A DNA stretch of 9,967 nt from CAZYMF01 sp964648215 (GTDB lineage Bacteria; Desulfobacterota; Binatia; HRBIN30; JACQVA1). Shown piece by piece: positions 5,361 through 9,967 of the stretch (its first letter is position 1; the number at the start of each line of letters is the position of its first letter). Below the pieces are notes generated by a model. It was given only the letters and a program-made list of their open reading frames with translations, was not told the origin of the DNA and did not search any database. The DNA lies in contig CAZYMF010000180.1 in NCBI GenBank assembly GCA_964648215.1, forward strand, positions 1-9,967. Direction: 5' to 3'. A program made the position numbers and the translations under genes.

Positions 5361-6548
5361 ATGGACCTGTCCTTCTCCCCCGCCGAGGAAGCCTTCCGCA
5401 GCGAGCTGCGCGCCTGGCTGGCGGCGAACGCGCCGGCGGCAGGAGAGCAGAGCGAACAGCCACAGACCCTGGCGGAGGAGGTTGCCCTCCTCGTCGACTG
5501 GCAGAGGAAGCTGCACGCCGGTGGCTGGGTCGGCGTGCACTGGCCGCGGGAGTACGGCGGGCGCGGCGCCACCGTCGTCGAGAACTATCTCTTCCAGGAA
5601 GAGATGGCGCGCGCCAAGGCGCCCGAGATCATCAACCGCATCGGCGTCAACCTCGTCGGCCCGACGCTCATCACCCACGGTACGCCGGCGCAGAAGCAGC
5701 GGTACCTGGCGCCGATCCTCGCCGCCGAGGAGATCTGGTGTCAGCTCTTCTCCGAGCCCAACGCCGGCTCCGATCTCACCGGCCTGCGCTGCCGCGCCGA
5801 GCGCGACGGCGATGCCTTCGTCGTCAACGGGCAGAAGGTGTGGACCAGCTACGCCCAGTTCGCCGCCTGGGGCATCCTGCTCGCCCGCACCGACCCCGGC
5901 GCGCCCAAGTCGAAGGGCATCAGCTTCCTCATCGTCGACATGCACAGCCCCGGGATCACCATCCGGCCGCTGCGGCAGATGACCGGCAGCGAGGAGTTCA
6001 ACGAGGTTTTCCTCGACAACGTCCGCGTCCCCGCCGAGAACCTGGTCGGCGAGCTCCACGGCGGCTGGCAGATCGCGCAGACGACGCTGAGCCACGAGCG
6101 CGGCACCTCGGCGCGGCAACTGGTGGTCCACCGCATCCTGCTCGACGAGCTGCTCGCCCTGGCGCGTGCGCACGACCGCGACGGCATCCGCGCCGCGTCG
6201 CATCCGGTGTCGCGGCAACGCCTGGCGCAGGCTTTCGTCGAGGTCGAGCTGCTCAAGCTGCACAACTGGCGCACGCTGACCAACCTGCTGCGCCACGGCC
6301 AACCCGGCCCCGAGAGCTCGCTGGTCAAGCTGTTCTGGAGCGAGATGAGCCAGCGCCTGCACGACACGGCGATGGAGATCCTCGGCGCCGACGGCCAGCG
6401 GATGGCGGGGGATCCGCGCGCGCCGGCCGGCGGCCTCTGGCCGCGCTCCTACCTCTACTATCGCGCCGGCACCATCTTCGCGGGCACCTCGGAGATCCAA
6501 CGCAACATCATCGCCGAGCGCGTCCTCGGCTTGCCGCGCAGCCGCTGA
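5361..6548 (+). CDS. Acyl-CoA dehydrogenase (FadE-like, base on helix G)
   Basis: This 395-residue FAD flavoprotein oxidises an acyl-CoA to the 2,3-enoyl-CoA and passes electrons to ETF. The N-terminal helical domain starts M-D-L-S-F-S-P-A-E-E-A-F. The FAD/substrate block is W-C-Q-L-F-S-E-P-N-A-G-S-D-L (126-139), followed by N-G-Q-K-V-W-T-S-Y-A. The C-terminal signature is G-T-S-E-I-Q-R-N-I-I-A-E-R-V-L-G-L-P-R. In medium-chain enzymes the catalytic Glu sits just before G-T-S, and here that position is Ala (I-F-A-G-T-S). Instead Glu246 in L-S-H-E-R-G occupies the helix-G position used by isovaleryl-CoA and long-chain enzymes, and by mycobacterial steroid side-chain FadE proteins. This hints at a branched or bulky substrate. 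The ATG at 5361 has no Shine-Dalgarno sequence. It is probably co-transcribed with the preceding CoA-transferase and ends 10 bp from the convergent luciferase-like gene. Confidence 0.93.
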   Translation: MDLSFSPAEEAFRSELRAWLAANAPAAGEQSEQPQTLAEEVALLVDWQRKLHAGGWVGVHWPREYGGRGATVVENYLFQEEMARAKAPEIINRIGVNLVGPTLITHGTPAQKQRYLAPILAAEEIWCQLFSEPNAGSDLTGLRCRAERDGDAFVVNGQKVWTSYAQFAAWGILLARTDPGAPKSKGISFLIVDMHSPGITIRPLRQMTGSEEFNEVFLDNVRVPAENLVGELHGGWQIAQTTLSHERGTSARQLVVHRILLDELLALARAHDRDGIRAASHPVSRQRLAQAFVEVELLKLHNWRTLTNLLRHGQPGPESSLVKLFWSEMSQRLHDTAMEILGADGQRMAGDPRAPAGGLWPRSYLYYRAGTIFAGTSEIQRNIIAERVLGLPRSR

Positions 6549-6558
6549 GTCGCCCGCG

Positions 6559-7542
6559 TCAGCGCAGCCGGGGGATCACCTCGGTACCGAACAGGTCGAG
6601 CGCGTCCGGGGTGAAGAAGTTGCAGAAATAGTAGGTCACGCCGAGCTCGCGCTGGCGGCGGCGAATCTCGGCGGCAACCTGCTCCGGCGTGCCGACCAGC
6701 GTGCTCGGCGAGGTGCGCGCCTTCTCGACGTCGTCGAGGCCCATCATCTGAGCGGTGATGCGGGCAAAGTTGTCGGCCTCCTCCTCGGTGCGGCCCATCA
6801 GGACGTAGACCATCCCCGACAGCTCGATGTCCTCGAAACGGCGGCCGATCTCCCGGCAGACGCGCTGGACGGTGTCGACCTTGCGCCGGAAGTCGTCCAT
6901 GCCGAAGGTGATCGCGTCCTCCAGCACCACCTTGCCCTTGGCGCCGCCCGAGGGCGGGATGATGTTGATGATGTCCGCCTCGGCGGCGGCGACGCCGAGC
7001 AGCTTCTCGCCGCCGCCGCCGATCATGATCCGCGGCCGCCCGCTCGGCTTGGGAGCGTGCGGCGCCTGGCTCAGCTTGTAGTACTCGCCGTCGTACGTCA
7101 CCTCGTTCTCGGCCCACAGCCGCTTGACGATCTGCAGCGCCTCGCGCATCTGGGCGATGCGGACCGACGGCTTGGGGTAGGGGATGCCGAAGGCGTCGTA
7201 CTCCTCGCGAAACCAGCCGGCGCCGAGGCCGAGGTCGGCGCGGCCGCCGCTGATGGCGTCGAGCGAGCTGACGATCTTCGCCAGCAGGGCGGGGTGACGG
7301 TAGGAGTTGCCGGCCACCACCTGGGTCAGCCGCACCCGGTGGGTCAGCGGCGCCAGCGCGCTCAGCAGCGTGAAGCACTCCAGCCGCGGCTCGTTGCGGT
7401 CGCGGCCGATGCCGGTCATGAAGAAATGGTCCTCGGCGGCGACGGCGTAGAAGCCGAGGGCCTCCGCCTTCTCCGTCGTCGCCCGCGCCGTGGCAAAGTC
7501 GATCAGTGGCAACACCACCGCAAACTTGAGGTCGTGGCTCAT
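6559..7542 (-). CDS. Luciferase-like (LLM class) F420- or flavin-dependent oxidoreductase
   Basis: This is a 327-residue TIM-barrel protein of the bacterial luciferase-like superfamily, which uses F420 or FMN for hydride transfer or monooxygenation. Family blocks are F-A-V-V-L-P at the first strand, A-E-D-H-F (36-40), R-V-R-L-T-Q-V-V-A-G-N-S-Y-R-H-P (69-84), L-D-A-I-S-G-G-R-A-D-L-G-L-G-A-G-W-F-R-E-E-Y (94-115), and I-M-I-G-G-G-G-E-K-L-L. The tail V-G-T-P-E-Q-V-A-A-E-I is also typical. R-H-P and G-A-G-W-F are commonest in F420-type members, so F420 is the likelier cofactor, but FMN is not excluded. The ATG at 7542 follows a strong AGGAGGAGG (7548-7556) at 5 bases. It lies 70 bp downstream of glmS on the same strand, and its own Shine-Dalgarno sequence shows independent translation. 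The substrate is unknown. Confidence 0.9.
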   Translation of the reverse strand: MSHDLKFAVVLPLIDFATARATTEKAEALGFYAVAAEDHFFMTGIGRDRNEPRLECFTLLSALAPLTHRVRLTQVVAGNSYRHPALLAKIVSSLDAISGGRADLGLGAGWFREEYDAFGIPYPKPSVRIAQMREALQIVKRLWAENEVTYDGEYYKLSQAPHAPKPSGRPRIMIGGGGEKLLGVAAAEADIINIIPPSGGAKGKVVLEDAITFGMDDFRRKVDTVQRVCREIGRRFEDIELSGMVYVLMGRTEEEADNFARITAQMMGLDDVEKARTSPSTLVGTPEQVAAEIRRRQRELGVTYYFCNFFTPDALDLFGTEVIPRLR

Positions 7543-7612
7543 CGGTTCCTCCTCCTCGCCGTTGCGCGCATTGTCGACGAGGCGGGGCGTTATGGCAATC
7601 GCCGCGGCCGCC

Positions 7613-9436
7613 TCACTCCACGGTCACGCTCTTGGCCAGGTTGCGGGGCTGGTCGACGTCGCGGCCGAGGGCGACGGCGCTGTGGTAGGCGAAGAGCTGC
7701 AGCGGGATCGTGAGCAGAATCGGGTTGAGCGGCGTCTCCGTCGGCGGCACCAGGAGCAGGTCGTCGACCTTGGCCAGCAGGCGCTCGTCGCCCGGCGGCG
7801 TCACCGCGATCACCGGACCGCGGCGGGCGCGGATCTCCTCGATCGACGACAGCGACTTCTCGTACAGGTCGTCGCGCGGCAGGACGACGAAGGTGGGCGT
7901 CTCCGGGCAGATCAGCGCCAGCGGCCCGTGCTTGAGCTCGGAGGACGGGTAGGCCTCGGCGTGAACGTAGGCGATCTCCTTCAGCTTCTGCGCTCCCTCC
8001 AGGGCCACGGGATAGCCGTTGGCGCGGCCGATGAAGAAGGCGCTGCTCGCCGCCGCGTACTTGTGCGCCAGGGGGGCAATCCCCTCGGCGTCGGCGAGGA
8101 GGGCGCGTATCTGCGCGGGAAGGCTCTGTAGCGCCGCGATCAGGCGCTTGCCGTCGCCGGGCGACAGATCGCGGATGCGCCCGAGGTAGAGCGCCAGCAG
8201 GGCGAAGCTCACCAGCGTGCACACGAAGGTCTTCGTCGAGGCCACCGATACCTCCGGGCCGGCGTGAATGTAGATTCCGCCGTCGCACTCGCGAGCGATC
8301 GTGCTGCCGACGACGTTGACGAGGCCGAGGACGCGCCCGCCCTTGCGGCGCACCTCGTGCACGGCGGCCAGGGTGTCGGCGGTCTCGCCGGACTGGCTGA
8401 CGGCAATGTACAGCGTCTCCTTTTCGATGACCGGGTTGCGGTAACGGAACTCCGACGCCGGCTCGGCATCGGCGGGAACGCGCGTCAGCGTCTCGATCAT
8501 GTGGGCGCCGGCAATGCCGGCATAGTACGCCGAGCCGCAGCCGAGGATCTTGATGCGGCGGATGTCGAGCAAATCGCGCGCGCTCAGATTGAGGCCGCCG
8601 AGGCGCGCGGTGTTGAACTGGGTGTCGAGCCGGCCCTTCAGCGTCCGCTCGCACGCCTCCGGCTGCTCCATGATCTCCTTCAGCAGGAAGTGGGGGTACG
8701 GGCCGCGATCGTAGGCCTCGTGACCCCACGGCACCGTCGACGGGCTCTTCCTCGTCGGCCGGTCGTCGAGGGTCGTGGTCCTGAAGCCGCCGGCCTCGAT
8801 CACGGCCACCTCGCGGTCGTCGAGGTAGACCACCTGCCGCGTGTGACGCACCAGGGCGGCGACATCGGAGGCGACGAACATCTCGCGATCGCCGATGCCG
8901 ATGACCACCGGGCTGCCGTTGCGCGCCACCACCAGGCGATCGGGCGCCCGCGCGTCGACGACGGCCAGACCGTAGGTTCCCTCCACCGCCGTCAGCGCCT
9001 GGCGCACCGCGCGGACGAGGTCCTTGGTGCCCGCGGCCTCGATCAGATGCGCCAGCACCTCGGTATCGGTGTCCGAGCGAAACGTGTGGCCCTGGGACTC
9101 CAGCTCGGCGCGCAAGACGCCGGCGTTCTCGATGATGCCGTTGTGCACCAGGGCGAGGTGCCCCTTGCAATCGGTGTGCGGGTGGGCGTTCACGTCGGTC
9201 GGCTCGCCGTGCGTCGCCCAGCGCGTGTGGGCAATCCCCACCGTCCCCTTCAGCCGCTTGGGCAGCGAGGTCTCGAGCTGCCGCAGCCGGCCCGCCGCCT
9301 TGTGCACCTTGAGCCCACCGCGCGTCAGCACCGCCACGCCGGCCGAGTCGTAACCGCGGTACTCGAGCCGGTGCAGCCCGGCCAGCAACAACGGCACACA
9401 GTCCTGCCGTCCGACGTAGCCGACGATGCCGCACAT
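7613..9436 (-). CDS. glmS: Glutamine--fructose-6-phosphate aminotransferase (isomerizing)
   Basis: GlmS converts fructose-6-phosphate and glutamine to glucosamine-6-phosphate and glutamate, the first committed step to UDP-GlcNAc for peptidoglycan and LPS. The protein has 607 residues, against 609 encoded in E. coli. The N-terminal glutaminase domain begins M-C-G-I-V-G, with Cys2 as the nucleophile. It carries H-T-R-W-A-T-H-G (70-77), H-N-G-I-I-E-N (98-104) and S-D-T-D-T-E (121-126), all at the expected positions. Two SIS sugar-isomerase domains follow, with L-G-C-G-S-A-Y, S-Q-S-G-E-T-A-D-T, S-V-A-S-T-K-T-F, S-S-E-L-K-H-G-P-L-A-L-I and the C-terminal N-L-A-K-S-V-T-V-E. Every catalytic landmark is present. 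The ATG at 9436 has GGAGGA 4 bases upstream. A small gene ends 16 bp before it, so the two are probably one operon. No glmS ribozyme fits in the short leader. Confidence 0.97.
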   Translation of the reverse strand: MCGIVGYVGRQDCVPLLLAGLHRLEYRGYDSAGVAVLTRGGLKVHKAAGRLRQLETSLPKRLKGTVGIAHTRWATHGEPTDVNAHPHTDCKGHLALVHNGIIENAGVLRAELESQGHTFRSDTDTEVLAHLIEAAGTKDLVRAVRQALTAVEGTYGLAVVDARAPDRLVVARNGSPVVIGIGDREMFVASDVAALVRHTRQVVYLDDREVAVIEAGGFRTTTLDDRPTRKSPSTVPWGHEAYDRGPYPHFLLKEIMEQPEACERTLKGRLDTQFNTARLGGLNLSARDLLDIRRIKILGCGSAYYAGIAGAHMIETLTRVPADAEPASEFRYRNPVIEKETLYIAVSQSGETADTLAAVHEVRRKGGRVLGLVNVVGSTIARECDGGIYIHAGPEVSVASTKTFVCTLVSFALLALYLGRIRDLSPGDGKRLIAALQSLPAQIRALLADAEGIAPLAHKYAAASSAFFIGRANGYPVALEGAQKLKEIAYVHAEAYPSSELKHGPLALICPETPTFVVLPRDDLYEKSLSSIEEIRARRGPVIAVTPPGDERLLAKVDDLLLVPPTETPLNPILLTIPLQLFAYHSAVALGRDVDQPRNLAKSVTVE

Positions 9437-9452
9437 GACGTCCTCCGTTCTC

Positions 9453-9743
9453 TCAGCCGTAGATCAGGCGGCGGATCTGCCGCTCGGTGAGCGCCGGCGC
9501 GGCAAAGCGCCGCCGGCCCAGCTCGACCGCGATGCGCGCGAAGATCTCCGGGTTCTTGAGCTCCTCCGCCTGCAGCTCGGCGTGGCGGCGGCGTACGAAC
9601 TGCTCGACCGACTCGGAAAAGTGCTCGACGACCTCGTCGACCACGCGCGCCGCCTCCGCCCGGCTCAACCGTGTCGTCGCTTCGAGATGCGCCAGCAGCT
9701 CCGCCAACGACTCCTCCGCGTCCATAGGGAGACAAACAAGCAT
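9453..9743 (-). CDS. Small helical protein of unknown function upstream of glmS
   Basis: This is a 96-residue protein I cannot assign to a named family. It is predicted helical and strongly charged: an acidic N-terminal half (D-A-E-E-S-L-A-E-L-L-A-H-L-E), a middle rich in Glu, Arg and Ala, a motif K-N-P-E-I-F-A-R-I, and the ending A-P-A-L-T-E-R-Q-I-R-R-L-I-Y-G. There is no signal peptide, membrane segment or metal motif. Codon use fits its neighbours, and the stop lies only 16 bp before glmS, so it is likely real and co-transcribed. The start is uncertain: ATG 9743 and ATG 9725 (Met7) are both possible and neither has a Shine-Dalgarno sequence. Starting at Met7 gives a more typical cytoplasmic N terminus. 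It could modulate GlmS or simply share its promoter. Confidence 0.65.
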   Translation of the reverse strand: MLVCLPMDAEESLAELLAHLEATTRLSRAEAARVVDEVVEHFSESVEQFVRRRHAELQAEELKNPEIFARIAVELGRRRFAAPALTERQIRRLIYG

Positions 9744-9767
9744 CGGGCTGGAACAAATTCAAGAAAT

Positions 9768-9785
9768 CTGCCCGCATCCGGGCAG
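9768..9785 (-). terminator. Hairpin upstream of the small gene, terminator- or leader-like
   Basis: CTGCCCG (9768-9774) pairs perfectly with CGGGCAG (9779-9785) around a 4-base loop. On the minus strand it is followed by ATTTCTTGAATTT, moderately T-rich. It could terminate a minus-strand gene beyond the right edge of the window or act as a leader structure 25 bp before the small gene. It is too AT-poor after the stem to be certain. Confidence 0.4.
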
Positions 9786-9833
9786 TAATTGCCACAACTT
9801 GCTACACTAGCCCATCGGACGGACGGCAGCTTG

Positions 9834-9854
9834 CCGGTTTCCGGTCTCCGGTTT
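9834..9854 (+). repeat. CCGGTTT heptamer tandem repeat
   Basis: Three head-to-tail heptamers stand here: CCGGTTT, CCGGTCT, CCGGTTT, with CC of a fourth following. The interval 9744-9967 has no gene that I can support. It holds the hairpin at 9768-9785, this repeat, and a REP-like element at the right edge. Confidence 0.7.
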
Positions 9855-9925
9855 CCTGCTTGCTGCTTCGAAAATCCGCTGGGTAATTGTCGCCCTGGTG
9901 CGCCCGCAGGGTCCTGACAACCGTG

Positions 9926-9967
9926 GGTTCCTTCTCCCGGATGGGAGAAGGCCAGGATGAGGGGGAT
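9926..9967 (+). repeat. REP-like palindromic element, copy C (at window edge)
   Basis: This is a 42-base element with stem CCTTCTCCC/GGGAGAAGG, loop GGAT and tail ending GAGGGGGAT. It differs from copy B (minus strand, about 6 kb away) by a single base. It may continue, or have an inverted partner, beyond the last base of the window. Confidence 0.85.

Noticed and set aside
5172..6500. Long minus-strand frame opposite the acyl-CoA dehydrogenase
   Set aside because: The sense strand carries a complete acyl-CoA dehydrogenase with all signatures; the antisense translation is low-complexity.
7579..7614. GAGGCGG/CCGCCTC stem overlapping the glmS stop
   Set aside because: It has a 22-base loop, a bulge and no T-run on the minus strand. 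In DNA this GC-rich such pairing is expected by chance.
9437..9452. glmS ribozyme upstream of glmS
   Set aside because: Only 16 bp separate glmS from the upstream gene, so there is no room, and no ribozyme core is seen in 9744-9967.
9789..9808. Sigma54-like promoter around TTGCCACAACTTGC
   Set aside because: The GG of the -24 box is missing and spacing does not match; no plus-strand gene follows within the window.

Overview
The window is a stretch of chromosome from a GC-rich bacterium, probably an uncultured, metabolically versatile soil or aquatic Gram-negative. Codon third positions are almost all G or C. A lipoprotein signal peptide, a full-length GlmS, and a set of CoA-transferase, acyl-CoA dehydrogenase, MmgE/PrpD and luciferase-like flavin enzymes recall Binatota or deltaproteobacterial-type genomes. 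That placement is inference only, because no ribosomal marker gene is present. I see no phage, plasmid, CRISPR, toxin or defence genes.

Layout. (1) Bases 1-591 hold the 3' part of a protein with an NlpC/P60-like domain that has lost its catalytic Cys and His and ends in a very basic tail. A hairpin follows at 605-628, then a small glycine-zipper lipoprotein (654-1340). (2) The lipoprotein gene converges on a minus-strand haem-oxygenase-fold (TenA/PqqC-like) protein (1411-2169). Between their ends lies a heptamer-repeat inverted repeat. (3) An MmgE/PrpD-family gene (about 2303-3703) diverges from the TenA-like gene across a region with a good sigma70-type promoter for the minus strand. (4) A gene-free stretch of about 400 bp (3704-4111) carries two inverted copies of a REP-like hairpin element; a third copy sits at the right edge of the window. 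(5) A CaiB/BaiF-type CoA-transferase (4112-5305) and an acyl-CoA dehydrogenase (5361-6548) follow on the plus strand, separated by a short degenerate tandem repeat. (6) On the minus strand, reading from the right, are a small conserved-looking helical protein (9453-9743), glmS (7613-9436), and a luciferase-like F420/flavin oxidoreductase (6559-7542), which ends 10 bp from the dehydrogenase.

How the genes could work together. The CoA-transferase and acyl-CoA dehydrogenase plausibly act in sequence: a carboxylic acid is loaded onto CoA, then alpha,beta-desaturated. The MmgE/PrpD protein and the luciferase-like oxidoreductase would be further catabolic enzymes for unknown substrates. The small protein and GlmS form a likely two-gene unit feeding amino-sugar (peptidoglycan/LPS) synthesis.

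The most interesting non-coding content is repetitive. One REP-like element occurs three times with compensatory stem changes, and three gene junctions carry different 7-8-base tandem repeats. I found no convincing previously undescribed multi-gene system. The best leads are the REP family, the intergenic heptamers, the NlpC/P60-like pseudoenzyme, the HO-fold protein and the small partner of glmS.
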